Part shown: positions 9,600 through 17,869 of the stretch, piece after piece | How the letters are laid out: every line of letters starts with the position of its first letter | Numbering within the stretch: the first letter of the stretch is position 1 | Assembly (NCBI GenBank): GCA_004028745.1 | Contig: RAZP01000055.1 | Span: 52,175-116,174 of the forward strand | DNA: 64,000 bases | Reading direction: 5' to 3' | Origin: Prosthecochloris sp. | GTDB taxonomy: Bacteria > Bacteroidota > Chlorobiia > Chlorobiales > Chlorobiaceae | Position numbers and translations under genes: made by a program | The notes under the pieces: model-generated | The model's database searches: none | Told to the model about the DNA's origin: nothing | What the model saw: only the letters and a program-made list of their open reading frames with translations

Positions 9600-10400
9600 T
9601 CAGGAACCGTATTTCATCAATTCGGTACACGAAGCGTTGAAGTCATCTTCCGAAAAGATCTCCATGGTAAAAACCCTTGAAGCATCAACGGTTTCCGACA
9701 ATCTCCGCATGACCATATCAAGGGTTTCCACACGCATGAACTGCAATCCTTTATGATCTTTCCCGTCCCTGATTCCATGCATGTGCAGAACCTTTGTATC
9801 CTGTAGGTATCTGTCGAGATGTTCCTGAACAGCAAACCCGTAAAGCTCAAGATGGCCGATATCGAGGGTTACAGAAAGCCCGAACGATGAAATAACATCG
9901 TCAAGAATCTCAAGCGGATAGTTGAGCGTTTCAACGCAGAACTCAGACGGTTGCATGGAAACACTCGAAAAAAGCCGTTCGAGAGAAATATGAACGTTTT
10001 CGGCGAAGCATTTCTTCTCTCCGTCTGAAAACCCGTTGACATTGATGCCCGGTCCTGCCTCGGCATGCATCACATAGGCAGATGGATTGAGCACCTGCGT
10101 CAATTCTATCACCCTGCGGCATTTCTCAACCGACCGTTCTCGAATAGCAGTATCGGCACTGCCGAGATAGACATCCAGCGGCAAATGGACCGAATAGGTC
10201 AGGTCATAGCCCTCGCCTATGTCTTGAAGCTTTGCAATATCGCCATCTGACGGCAAGTTGCTCATCTCATCCGATTCAAACAGCACCAGCTCGACATCAT
10301 CGACCTTGTCTTTGAGATACTCGATATTCGGGATTATCTCGTCGGGAATGATATAGGAGGTCGTCCCAACCCTAAAAGGAAACTGTTTTTTACAACTCAT
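9600..10400 (-). CDS. cbiR: CbiR-type cobamide remodelling hydrolase (AP-endonuclease-2/xylose isomerase-like TIM barrel)
   Basis: A 266-residue protein of the sugar-phosphate isomerase/AP endonuclease 2 fold. The N-terminus has GTTSYIIP (residues 12-19) and DDVELVLFE (34-42), which I recognise as typical of CbiR, the enzyme from Akkermansia that opens cobamides to give cobinamide for lower-ligand exchange. Candidate metal ligands are seen in SVHLPLD, MHAEAG, CVETLNYP, LDIGHL, MHGIRDGKDH and FTMEIFSEDD, at the ends of successive barrel strands. GGAG lies 5 bases before the ATG. The gene sits apart from the B12 operons but in the same window as CbiZ, which supports a corrinoid substrate. Alternative: a generic sugar isomerase. 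The CbiR call rests on remembered motifs, not on a search. Confidence 0.65.
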   Translation of the reverse strand: MSCKKQFPFRVGTTSYIIPDEIIPNIEYLKDKVDDVELVLFESDEMSNLPSDGDIAKLQDIGEGYDLTYSVHLPLDVYLGSADTAIRERSVEKCRRVIELTQVLNPSAYVMHAEAGPGINVNGFSDGEKKCFAENVHISLERLFSSVSMQPSEFCVETLNYPLEILDDVISSFGLSVTLDIGHLELYGFAVQEHLDRYLQDTKVLHMHGIRDGKDHKGLQFMRVETLDMVMRRLSETVDASRVFTMEIFSEDDFNASCTELMKYGS

Positions 10401-10494
10401 AATCTCCGGGACGTTGTGTAGTAGCTTTAAAAAACAAAAAACAATAACTACAGTATTCCGATGTTTGTAACGGCATTACTAAAAAAAGAAACTG

Positions 10495-11469
10495 CTATTT
10501 GTCACTCTGTTTCCTCAATATCTGATAGACTGCACTGGTGGTAATACCAAGCTGCCGCGCCGTTTCAGCAAGCGAAAGTCCATATTCGTGGACAAACCGA
10601 ATGGCAAGTTTTTTCCTGATATCCGGCAAAGGCTTCATACGCCCTCCTGAACGAAACAGCGTTATTGGAAGCCGCGCTTCAGCACACACCTTTTCGATCT
10701 CCTTATGTGCTTGTTCAATTTGCTCTGCATCGCCAACCTGGAGCCTTACCTGCTCTTCTGCTTCATCAAGAACAGTTTTAACAAAATCGGTGCTTCCGAG
10801 AATCCTTTCGTCACCAAGTTCTTTTCTGCCTTGTTTGCGTAATGATTTCACCGCTGACCAACCTCCTTGTGAACGTATTAGCCCTCCACCGACTAATTCA
10901 GGTTGTTGCCCTTTTCCAGATTCATCTTCGAGATAGCGTAAATATGCCCTTCTCGCTTCTCCGACTCTCTCTCCGAAACATTCCATTACAGCATCAATCT
11001 CCTGCCATACATGCTCACTTTTTCCCATGATCACTGAGTGGCCCGTCCAAGGATAAACCCCGAGATCATTGAGATTTTCTACCGCACCGACGCGAAGTGG
11101 ATTTAAATGGATATAAGCTATCAGCTTCTGAAAGTATGTATCTTCTTCACAGATAATGGATTTGTAGCGGTTCTGGAAAAGATGGCCCGATCGTTTATGC
11201 CGACGATTGAAATATTGCGCATACCACGACAGTAGCTTTCTCATATAATCAGGTAAACCTCTTCCACCACTTTTGATCAACATATGGGCATGATTATCCA
11301 TGAGCGCCCACGCATAAATCTTTGTCTCTGTGGTTTGGGCAAGCGTACCCATACGGTTGACAAAAGCATTACGGTCATCATTATCATTAAAGATAAGACC
11401 ACGGTTACTTCCCCGGATAATGACATGGTGCAGTGTGCCAGGGGCATCGAGTCTCGGACCTCTTGGCAT
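10495..11469 (-). CDS. REP-associated tyrosine transposase (RAYT, Y1/IS200-like domain) with C-terminal HTH
   Basis: A 324-residue protein. The N-terminal Y1 transposase domain shows HHVIIRGSNRG, then WALMDNHAHMLIKS with the HxH metal motif, and YAQYFNRRHKRSGHLFQNRYKS with candidate catalytic Tyr residues. A DnaA/Trp-repressor-like linker follows. The C-terminal helix-turn-helix is visible as LSLAETARQLGITTSAVYQIL. RAYTs are single-copy domesticated relatives of IS200/IS605 transposases linked to REP palindromes, which they cut and may mobilise. No inverted ends or target duplications flank this gene, so it is not an IS element. Short GC palindromes that could be REP-type occur in the window (19945-19960, 50695-50710). 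The frame is intact, so it is probably functional. Confidence 0.8.
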   Translation of the reverse strand: MPRGPRLDAPGTLHHVIIRGSNRGLIFNDNDDRNAFVNRMGTLAQTTETKIYAWALMDNHAHMLIKSGGRGLPDYMRKLLSWYAQYFNRRHKRSGHLFQNRYKSIICEEDTYFQKLIAYIHLNPLRVGAVENLNDLGVYPWTGHSVIMGKSEHVWQEIDAVMECFGERVGEARRAYLRYLEDESGKGQQPELVGGGLIRSQGGWSAVKSLRKQGRKELGDERILGSTDFVKTVLDEAEEQVRLQVGDAEQIEQAHKEIEKVCAEARLPITLFRSGGRMKPLPDIRKKLAIRFVHEYGLSLAETARQLGITTSAVYQILRKQSDK

Positions 11470-11633
11470 GGCCGGATGGTGAAAATTGACGAAATGACAT
11501 TACTCTTGAAAGTTAACAGTTTTTCCGTAAGCTTCTAATACTAATACACAACGTCCCTTAATTTTGAACTATTAAAGCAACTTGAATCGTTGTTATTAAT
11601 AAAGAGTCAAGATAAAAATTAAATCGGGCAACG

Positions 11634-12302
11634 ATGTTTATTTTTCGCACACTTTTTCTGCTGATTTTTGTTATGGCATCTACCGCCTTCACAGAAGATG
11701 CGTGGCTGATGGCCTCTCCGGCTGGTAATGGCAATTCGGAAGAAATAGTCGTGGCTCCGCCTGAGGGCTTCGATCTTCTAAAGCTCGAGAAAACGGAATC
11801 TCTTGCAAAACTTTGCGAGCAGGACTTGACCTGTGAGACGATCTTCATGAAAGTAAATCGTACGGACCGCAGGCGAATCTCCGCCGGAAAAAGCATTCTG
11901 CTTCCCGTTGATACCGAAAAAGCCTCAGAATATGTACCGGTGCCGCAACAACTTAGTGACAACCGGGGCGAGCGGGAAGTCCGCGTGTTCCTCGACGAGC
12001 AATATTTCGGAGCCTATGAAAACGGGAGCTTGCTTTTTTGGGGCCCGATTTCGAGCGGCACAAAGTCCCATCCGACCTGGCCGGGCGAGTTTTTCGTAAA
12101 CTACAAGCAGCGGCACAAACGTTCCATAAAATACAATAACGCGCCGATGCCTTATTCCATCAACTATGATGGGCCCTACTTCATCCACCAGCAGTCCCTT
12201 CCTGGCCACCCCGCCTCGCACGGCTGCATAAGGCTGCTCGAGGATGATGCCAAAAGGCTTTTCAGTTGGGTGAAAACCGGCGATGCGGTTACTGTTTTGT
12301 AG
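11634..12302 (+). CDS. L,D-transpeptidase (YkuD family), secreted
   Basis: A 222-residue protein with an N-terminal hydrophobic signal (residues 1-20). A short LysM-like segment spans about residues 55-92 (SLAKLCEQ, NRTDRRRISAGKSILLP). A YkuD catalytic domain follows (about 113-222). The active-site motif HPASHGCIRL is present with the catalytic Cys at residue 198 and His at 196; the conserved upstream His is in YFIHQQS. These enzymes form 3-3 or lipoprotein cross-links on peptidoglycan in the periplasm. The gene is transcribed alone, divergent from the RAYT gene, with a 164-base AT-rich gap in which I could not fix a promoter. The domain call is secure; the exact cross-linking role is not known. 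Confidence 0.85.
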   Translation: MFIFRTLFLLIFVMASTAFTEDAWLMASPAGNGNSEEIVVAPPEGFDLLKLEKTESLAKLCEQDLTCETIFMKVNRTDRRRISAGKSILLPVDTEKASEYVPVPQQLSDNRGEREVRVFLDEQYFGAYENGSLLFWGPISSGTKSHPTWPGEFFVNYKQRHKRSIKYNNAPMPYSINYDGPYFIHQQSLPGHPASHGCIRLLEDDAKRLFSWVKTGDAVTVL

Positions 12303-12361
12303 CATGGCGCCAATAAAAAGTACAGTTGCAGCCCGAACCGGTGAAATGGTTTGCTAAGCGA

Positions 12362-12805
12362 TTACAGCCAGCGCCTTGTTTTTGCTTTGTACTCAGCATA
12401 CCGGTCGCTAAATGTTTTAGCCATAGCTTCTTCCTCAAACTTGATATACCAGCGGTCTGTTATAACAAAAAACCCAACGGCAACCAAGAGTGATGAAAAA
12501 TTCCCAAGCACAATAGCCACTCCAAACAAAGCCACAAGAAAACCAAGATACATCGGATTTCTACTTATTCGATAGAGACCACCTGTAACCAATATATCCG
12601 GGTCATCAAACGTCTCGATATTCGTTCCTGTTTTCTCAAAAATATCAGAACCTCGCTTGGCAATTCCCAGCCCCACTACAAGAGGCAGAATACCAACCAA
12701 ACTGATCGGAAATGTAATAAACTGCATAATTGGAAACACCAGCCAAAGCCCCACCATGACAACGACGCAGATAACAAATAAAACCGGCGGTATAACTTTT
12801 TTCAT
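12362..12805 (-). CDS. Isoprenylcysteine carboxyl methyltransferase-like integral membrane protein
   Basis: A 147-residue membrane protein with about four hydrophobic helices (residues 5-25, 27-45, 85-110 and part of the C-terminus). The signature GGLYRISRNPMYLG belongs to the ICMT/phospholipid methyltransferase (PEMT) family, where the Arg-Asn-Pro segment helps to form the SAM site. The C-terminal EE and YxxYKAKTRRWL segments are also typical of bacterial members. Substrates of the bacterial proteins are mostly unknown; small lipids or thiols are methylated in characterised relatives. Its start overlaps the end of the upstream GNAT gene by 4 bases, so the two are probably translated together. 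Confidence 0.75.
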   Translation of the reverse strand: MKKVIPPVLFVICVVVMVGLWLVFPIMQFITFPISLVGILPLVVGLGIAKRGSDIFEKTGTNIETFDDPDILVTGGLYRISRNPMYLGFLVALFGVAIVLGNFSSLLVAVGFFVITDRWYIKFEEEAMAKTFSDRYAEYKAKTRRWL

Positions 12806-13398
12806 TTTTTTCTTTTTCCTTTACTTAACCTCTTTATCATTGTCAGCGAATCGCCGCTTGTACATACAGATTCAAATCCAAAACGCCGATACAATCGCAC
12901 TGCCGGGTTGTCCAACGTTACGCTCAGTGAAATCGATTCCCATCTGCCCTCGGTTTCCTTCAGAAGGTGGGTGAGCAGCTTAGTCCCAAGTCCACGATCC
13001 CGGTATCCAGGTATAACGGCAATCGAAAGTTCCGGAGTGGCATCATTAACATAACCATACCCCCTGTTTTCACCTGTCAGCAAACGAACCCATACAGCTC
13101 CTACCTCACACTGTTTCACTTCATCAATCGCAATGAAACCTGTGTCATCCTTCCTGCCCCAGTTTTCGACGTACCGGATAATTTCGGGCTTCCTCACTAT
13201 GCTCCGCGGTAAAGGTTCTGCACCCTCAGGAACATAAATTGCGTGATACATCATCTCCAAAAGAAACCCGGCCTCTGCTTTTGTAAGAGGAGAAATGGAA
13301 ATGTGCTGAATACGTTGCGGAACAGGCATTTCTGCTATATCTGATACGGAAATCGTTTTCATCACATGTTTCTCTATGAGAGACACATCGAAAAACAT
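12802..13398 (-). CDS. GNAT-family N-acetyltransferase
   Basis: A 198-residue protein whose C-terminal half (about residues 105-190) is a GNAT domain. ELSIAVIPGYRDRGLGTKLL contains the acetyl-CoA pyrophosphate loop (R/Q-x-x-G-x-G/A), and LSVTLDNPAVRLYRRFGFE is the typical motif B end. The first 40 residues are less typical and the true start may be the internal Met at residue 13 (MKTISVSD). Target amine unknown. It is followed with a 4-base overlap by the membrane methyltransferase gene. The disrupted PAP2 gene ends 22 bases upstream of it. Confidence 0.8.
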   Translation of the reverse strand: MFFDVSLIEKHVMKTISVSDIAEMPVPQRIQHISISPLTKAEAGFLLEMMYHAIYVPEGAEPLPRSIVRKPEIIRYVENWGRKDDTGFIAIDEVKQCEVGAVWVRLLTGENRGYGYVNDATPELSIAVIPGYRDRGLGTKLLTHLLKETEGRWESISLSVTLDNPAVRLYRRFGFESVCTSGDSLTMIKRLSKGKRKK

Positions 13399-13420
13399 CT
13401 AATCCCCTGTCAATAAAAGA

Positions 13421-14165
13421 TCAGGAAAAAAACATTGAAAACTGCAAATAGGTCAACAGAAGGCCTATCATTCCTCCAGCCACAACTTGCATCACTGTAT
13501 GTCTCTTCAAGTAAATCCTTGACACCCCCACAATGATTATCAACAGATAAAACAGGTAAAAAATCGGGCCAAATGCAAAAGGGCACCTCTAAAAATTGTT
13601 ATGAACAATGCGAGTGCAAGGTGGACGGAGCGCAGAAACCGGAGTGTACACAAAGTACATGAGGATTTCGAGCACCGCCCAACGAAGCAATCGCATTGTG
13701 GAATAGATTTTTAGAGGTGTCCAAAAGTCAATGCAACCAGCGGCCCGGCAATACCGGTAGTATAACGCTGACTTTCCACCACCTGGTAACAAGCATCACA
13801 AGTAATGTATTCGTGCCATAACAAAACATGAGCCCCTGAACGTAAACCGGCGCCTCGGAAAACAGCAACACCAAAAAGCCTGCAAAATAGCTTAGTATAC
13901 TGAACGCAAACGGGTTTAACCGCTTCATTCTTTCCGTTATATCAACATTGTCCAGATAGCCCCTTTTCTTAAGATAGAAAATGTATACATAGGGAATTAC
14001 CATCGAAAACAACAGGGCTATAAAGAAATAGGCCGCCTTTATTGCTGCTATACTGTTTCCCTCCGAAAAAAGAGTCAACAATAAAAAAGCGACCCCCGCA
14101 TTGGTAATCGGGTGAAAAGCACCGGAAACGAATTCAAAAAACCGGTATGGCTTGAGTGTTAACAA
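13421..14165 (-). pseudogene. PAP2-superfamily phosphatase, broken by frameshift and MITE insertion
   Basis: From ATG 14165 the frame encodes a multi-helix membrane protein (TERMKRLNPF, FAGFLVLLF). It leaves frame at about 13765: the sequence reads GTTATACTACC, where the family motif K-S-V-H-T-T-G-I-A-G needs one extra base restoring His. The shifted frame then continues as PLVALTF, is interrupted by the element at 13581-13722, and resumes exactly in frame as AFGPIFYLFYLL. It continues through RIYLKRHTVMQVVAGG, the typical C-terminal PAP2 motif, to TGA at 13421. Removing the insert with one copy of a 4-base AAAA duplication rejoins the coding frame. The lost His belongs to a catalytic motif, so the gene is dead. 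The intact ancestor was a lipid/prenyl-phosphate phosphatase-like protein. Confidence 0.8.
13581..13722. mobile_element. MITE-like palindromic element, copy 1 (142 bp)
   Basis: Terminal inverted repeats GGGCACCTCTAAAAAT (left) and ATTTTTAGAGGTGTCC (right) bound an inner nested repeat: GGTGGACGGAGCGCAGAAACC on one side and CCGCCCAACGAAGCA on the other. It is flanked by AAAA on both sides, a likely 4-bp target duplication. It interrupts the PAP2 pseudogene. It encodes no protein of its own, so it is non-autonomous. Copies 2 and 3 lie at 16609-16733 and 50896-51012. Confidence 0.75.
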
Positions 14166-14166
14166 C

Positions 14167-14688
14167 TCAACCCCCGATGTTCAGGCTTTCAAAGTACTCT
14201 CTTGCCAGAATAGACATAATGACGAGTGACCCAAGTTTACCATTGCTCTTCAAAGCAGCTTCCCGCAGAACTCCTTCCTCCTGAAATCCTACGGATCTGT
14301 AAGTGTGACGCGCTCGATGATTGTCATCAAAAACGTCAAGCCAGAGGCGATTCGCACCGAACTCGGTAAAGACCTTGTCAATCACTGTCCTCAACAAAAG
14401 CTTCCCGATCCCCATGCCCGGCTGAGCCACCGCCATCCGTACCAATTCGATACACCGCGATTTAGAAGACAGTCCTCCCAGAATAACGAAGGCTAATGGC
14501 AGTCCTGATTCATCAACAGCAATCAAGTAAAGCTTGTCAGAATCATCCAGGTTTCGCTCATGCTCCTCCACAGACCAGCGGTGAACGAACGAATCGAATT
14601 CAGGACGCCGCTCTTGGGAAACTATCCACTCGATATCACCCTTTGTGGCCGGTCTGACTGCTCCGATAGTCATAGCGCTCCCAAGCAC
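14167..14688 (-). CDS. GNAT-family N-acetyltransferase (RimI-like)
   Basis: A 173-residue single-domain GNAT protein. VRMAVAQPGMGIGKLLLRTVID carries the acetyl-CoA loop in a Q-P-G-M-G-I-G-K form, and WLDVFDDNHRARHTYRSVGFQEEGVLRE is the characteristic motif B with the final aromatic residue. The N-terminal part (VRPATKGDIEWIV, SFVHRWSVEEH) is typical of RimJ/RimI-type acetyltransferases. The start at 14688 gives MLGSAMTIG; the internal ATG (MTIGAVRP, residue 6) would fit the fold equally well. The dead PAP2 gene lies 1 base downstream and may once have been co-transcribed. Substrate unknown. Confidence 0.8.
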   Translation of the reverse strand: MLGSAMTIGAVRPATKGDIEWIVSQERRPEFDSFVHRWSVEEHERNLDDSDKLYLIAVDESGLPLAFVILGGLSSKSRCIELVRMAVAQPGMGIGKLLLRTVIDKVFTEFGANRLWLDVFDDNHRARHTYRSVGFQEEGVLREAALKSNGKLGSLVIMSILAREYFESLNIGG

Positions 14689-14885
14689 CTTCCAGAAATA
14701 ACGTTAACGCTTTTTAGATCAGCTTCGGCTTCAGGTTACCGAAGCCATCCCTCAAAAGCTGGGCCAACAGGAGAAGACCCAACGAACGTTTTGGGTTGAA
14801 TCGATACATTCTGCTGCACTTCGAAAAAGAGATACAACCTATCGTGGATCCGACTCCGTATTGAGCATTTCATTCGATGCCCTTG

Positions 14886-15257
14886 CTATTTGCTTTCAGC
14901 CTTTTCAACCAATGAGACGATTTGATTTAATCTCTTTAAATCGAATGGTTTATCTAATATAGCAGCCACCTTCAGATCTCGAGTATCTACCTTTTCCTCT
15001 TTCATCCTGTGCCCACTTATGAAAACTACAGGTATTTCATATCCCTCATCTTTAAGACGAAAGATCACACTAATTCCATCAAGGCCCGGCATCTTAAAAT
15101 CCGTGATAATCAAATCAAATACATCAGGGGTTTGTAGAAACAATTCCAATCCTTTCTGTCCATCTGATGCCGTAACCACCTGGTGATTGAGCATTGTCAA
15201 GTAATTTTCCAATAACTTGAGGATTTGGGACTCATCGTCCATGATTAATATTTTCAT
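14886..15257 (-). CDS. Single-domain response regulator (CheY-like receiver)
   Basis: A 123-residue stand-alone receiver domain. Acidic pocket DD at residues 7-8, phospho-acceptor Asp at 53 in LIITDFKMPGLDG, switch Ser at 81 in VFISGH and conserved Lys at 103 in LDKPFD. There is no output domain, so it acts by protein contact or as a phosphate shuttle. Its start overlaps the stop of the histidine kinase gene by 4 bases (ATGA), making it the cognate partner. No HPt, DNA-binding or cyclic-di-GMP gene is nearby, so the downstream target is not in this window. Confidence 0.9.
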   Translation of the reverse strand: MKILIMDDESQILKLLENYLTMLNHQVVTASDGQKGLELFLQTPDVFDLIITDFKMPGLDGISVIFRLKDEGYEIPVVFISGHRMKEEKVDTRDLKVAAILDKPFDLKRLNQIVSLVEKAESK

Positions 15258-16219
15258 GTACTCTTTGATACCGGAAGTTGAATAATAAATTTTGCTCCTT
15301 TTCCTTCTTCACTCTCCACGACTATTGTTCCTTTGTGATTTCGAATAATTTTGTAGGAAATGGACAACCCTAATCCTGTGCCTTCTCCCATCTTTTTTGT
15401 AGTAAAAAATGGATCAAAAATCTTTGACTTTATAGAAAAAGGTATTCCAGATCCTGTATCTTCAACTTCAATAACCACAAAACCTTTACGACGAAAAGAA
15501 CGGACAATCAGCTGTTTTTTCCGAGAGGACTTCAAAGCATTTTCAGCATTACTGAATAAGTTGATGAAGACCTGCTCCAGCTCTATTACATTCCCTTTCA
15601 CCAACGGTAAACTCTCAGAAAGCTGCTGGATAACTTCAATATTTCTGTTCGATAAATCTTTGTGAAAAAGAATAAAAGACTTGGCGATGACTTTGTTAAG
15701 ATCAATATCAACCTGCTTTTCCAAACCAGTATCTCTGCCAAACTCTCGTAAATGACTAACAATTACAGATGCTCGTTTTGTTTGCTCCTTGATTGTTCTG
15801 AGATGCTCTTCTATAAGATCATATTTGCTTTGTTCCAAGTGAATTAATGACATATCTACTGCCATATTAATGACTCCTAAAGGGTTGTTGATTTCATGAG
15901 CCACTCCTGCAACCATTTCTCCCAATGAAGCTAACTTGGCAGATTGAACTAATTGAGCCTGGGAAATTTTTAGTTGCTCGTTGGAAATTTGAAGTCTTCG
16001 ATTCAAGGATTTGGCTTCCCTTATCTGCAACCAAAGGAATATTGCAAAAAAGAAAGCAAGAACAGGGAACAAAATAAACAGCTTATCAATTTCAGCCCCC
16101 TCTTGTTGTCTCGACCATTCCCAAAGTAGTTCAAATGCGCCTATCCAGACTAAAACGAGAAACAAAACAATTCCAAAAACTGCAAGAATGGTTACTTCTT
16201 TTAATAGTTTGATCACCAC
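15254..16219 (-). CDS. Membrane sensor histidine kinase (HisKA/HATPase)
   Basis: A 321-residue kinase with two transmembrane helices (about residues 8-30 and 46-64) separated by a short loop of about 15 residues. It has a short coiled coil (about 66-95), then a HisKA domain with phospho-His 108 in GVAHEINNPLG. The HATPase domain shows an N box (FINLFSNAENAL), G1 (VEDTGSGIP) and G2 (GEGTGLGLSI). The E-I-N-N-P form of the H box is typical of NtrB/ZraS-like kinases. With almost no periplasmic loop it probably senses a membrane or cytoplasmic signal. The start is a GTG (16219 or the next GTG at 16216). It is translationally coupled to the receiver downstream. Confidence 0.88.
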   Translation of the reverse strand: MVIKLLKEVTILAVFGIVLFLVLVWIGAFELLWEWSRQQEGAEIDKLFILFPVLAFFFAIFLWLQIREAKSLNRRLQISNEQLKISQAQLVQSAKLASLGEMVAGVAHEINNPLGVINMAVDMSLIHLEQSKYDLIEEHLRTIKEQTKRASVIVSHLREFGRDTGLEKQVDIDLNKVIAKSFILFHKDLSNRNIEVIQQLSESLPLVKGNVIELEQVFINLFSNAENALKSSRKKQLIVRSFRRKGFVVIEVEDTGSGIPFSIKSKIFDPFFTTKKMGEGTGLGLSISYKIIRNHKGTIVVESEEGKGAKFIIQLPVSKST

Positions 16220-16608
16220 AAAACCTGGCTTGGATCAAAGACTAAACACAGCGACGTAACACTTCAGCAAACTCAAAGAAGCTTTATCGCAGTGCTTCGA
16301 TTAAGGTGCAATTGATTCCCCAGCATAGCTATCCATCCTGCTAATTATTTATTCCACACAATCCCCTCTTTCGTCTTATCTGCGATTTACAGCAACCAAT
16401 ATCCCGCTCCATATCGAAATAATCAAAAAAAACCCGCCAATACCTCTACCGAACCGGGCTTGTCAATTAAGGAAGCCCCTAACAATTGATTTTGATATAT
16501 CATTTATGTCACACAGCACTGCAGGGGATATAAATTCAATTAATACCCTGCCCTTTGACACGTTTTGGGTAAAAAAGCCCCCGTTATGCAGGAACTGAGC
16601 ACATTTAC
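16220..16608. other. Intergenic region, 389 bases, no gene seen
   Basis: AT-rich stretch upstream of the kinase. I see no ORF with coding character and no tRNA. On the - strand, 16431-16463 reads CCCGG, then a long loop, then CGGG followed by eight T, a weak terminator-like shape. A promoter for the kinase must lie here but no convincing hexamer pair was found. Confidence 0.5.
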
Positions 16609-16733
16609 GGACACCTCAATTTATTGTCATAAGTCCCTATTCCATCGGGATGCAAGGTGAACGGAGCGCAGAAACCCTTTCTTATCCGCTCAACGAAGCA
16701 ATTGAAGCGCGGAATAAATAAATCGAGGTGCTC
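16609..16733. mobile_element. MITE-like palindromic element, copy 2 (about 125 bp)
   Basis: Ends GGACACCTCAATTTATT (left) and AATAAATAAATCGAGGTGCTC (right) form imperfect inverted repeats. The inner part GGTGAACGGAGCGCAGAAACCC and CCGCTCAACGAAGCAATTGAA matches copy 1. Flanks TTAC and TTAT give an imperfect 4-base duplication. It lies 60 bases downstream of the hydrolase gene, where its strong foldback could act as a transcription barrier. Confidence 0.65.
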
Positions 16734-16793
16734 TTATGTATAGATGCCGGGATATGAACTGACACAAGAAAGATCATATCCTGTGGCGCGACA

Positions 16794-17717
16794 CTATTCA
16801 AGAATCCAGTGCGCAAGTATCTCCGCAGTCCTGGGATGGACGAGATAACCAGAGATATGATGGGGATTTGATTTTCCGTCGCGAACGGACAGGTTACAGA
16901 TCTTGTAATCCTCAATGGACTCGATAAGGTCAAGCTCTTTCATCTCCTGATAATCCTCCGATATCTTGAAATCATGAGAAATGTAATCGTCTTCAGCTGC
17001 AATGTTTACCCATTTACGGATATTCCCCGGATAACGCCTTTTCCCTTTTGCATCCTTTCCTTTGAGTTTACTCCGAACCGTTACATCACCTAACGGGCTG
17101 CCAAGAGTTATGAAAAGGTCGACCTTTTTTTCCCAGTAATCAAACCATTCACCGTAACGACTGAATTTCCAGAGAATATCGTAAGAGATCATTGACCCAA
17201 GAGAGTGAGAGACAATTGCGGTGCTGCCATTGCGGTCGAGAGCTCTTTTGAACGGTTTTATCATCGGAAGCCGCACTGCTGTTCCGAATAACGTTTCATC
17301 GTTCCAATACTCTCTCATGTCGGGTGCTACCTGGTCAATCAACTCCTCGCCTAACTGGAAAAAGTTGAGCAGCGGTGAAAGCATATCTGCCACAGCCTCC
17401 ATAAATAAATCTTTATCGGGAAGGTTGTCATAGGTTTCTCTGATAAACTGGCTCGCACTCAGTTTCATGAGCTCCTGAAGAGTGTCACGTCGAGATTCCG
17501 TATCGTCTACCCAAGCTTTATTCAGGGTTTCCTGCAGAAAATCATTGTTGGTGTCACCATAATAGATGAATTCGACCCTTACCTCACTGAAGCGAGCTGC
17601 TGCCTCTGGAAAGTCGCGGGAAAGACCCCATTTGATGGCATCAAGCCAGAGGCCGCGGAGAGATGATTCCGGAGGTTTCCAGCTCCGGCCGTGGACAAGG
17701 AGCAACGTCTTGTTCAT
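16794..17717 (-). CDS. Alpha/beta-hydrolase fold protein of unknown substrate
   Basis: A 307-residue protein beginning TLLLVHGRSW, the first strand and oxyanion region of an alpha/beta hydrolase. The nucleophile elbow is visible as IVSHSLGSMISYDIL (S-H-S-L-G, Ser near residue 172). The C-terminal part has VDLFITLGSPLG and HHISGYLVHP, a plausible catalytic His. No signal peptide is seen, so it should be cytoplasmic. A helical insert rich in charged residues (about residues 70-150) separates the first strands from the elbow. It resembles uncharacterised serine-hydrolase/lipase-like proteins. It stands alone between the PduO gene and a MITE-like repeat. No pathway can be assigned. Confidence 0.7.
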   Translation of the reverse strand: MNKTLLLVHGRSWKPPESSLRGLWLDAIKWGLSRDFPEAAARFSEVRVEFIYYGDTNNDFLQETLNKAWVDDTESRRDTLQELMKLSASQFIRETYDNLPDKDLFMEAVADMLSPLLNFFQLGEELIDQVAPDMREYWNDETLFGTAVRLPMIKPFKRALDRNGSTAIVSHSLGSMISYDILWKFSRYGEWFDYWEKKVDLFITLGSPLGDVTVRSKLKGKDAKGKRRYPGNIRKWVNIAAEDDYISHDFKISEDYQEMKELDLIESIEDYKICNLSVRDGKSNPHHISGYLVHPRTAEILAHWILE

Positions 17718-17869
17718 AGGAGTTACGGCTATGCTTGTTAGAGGTTGACGCTTATAATTTCGCCATACAAAAAGAAATATTCAAGTAAAACACGTGAAGC
17801 AAAAATACCTCCATAGGAATAAACCCGCTATCGATCTGTTGCCAGCATAAAGCCCGGTTTCAGCAGGGT

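Noticed and set aside
10495..11469. IS200/IS605 insertion sequence
   Set aside because: The gene is a RAYT with a C-terminal HTH; no terminal hairpins, TnpB or direct repeats flank it.
13589..13792. 67-codon ORF on the - strand across the MITE copy 1
   Set aside because: It lies almost wholly inside the repeat and the broken PAP2 frame; the sequence is that of the palindrome, not of a protein.
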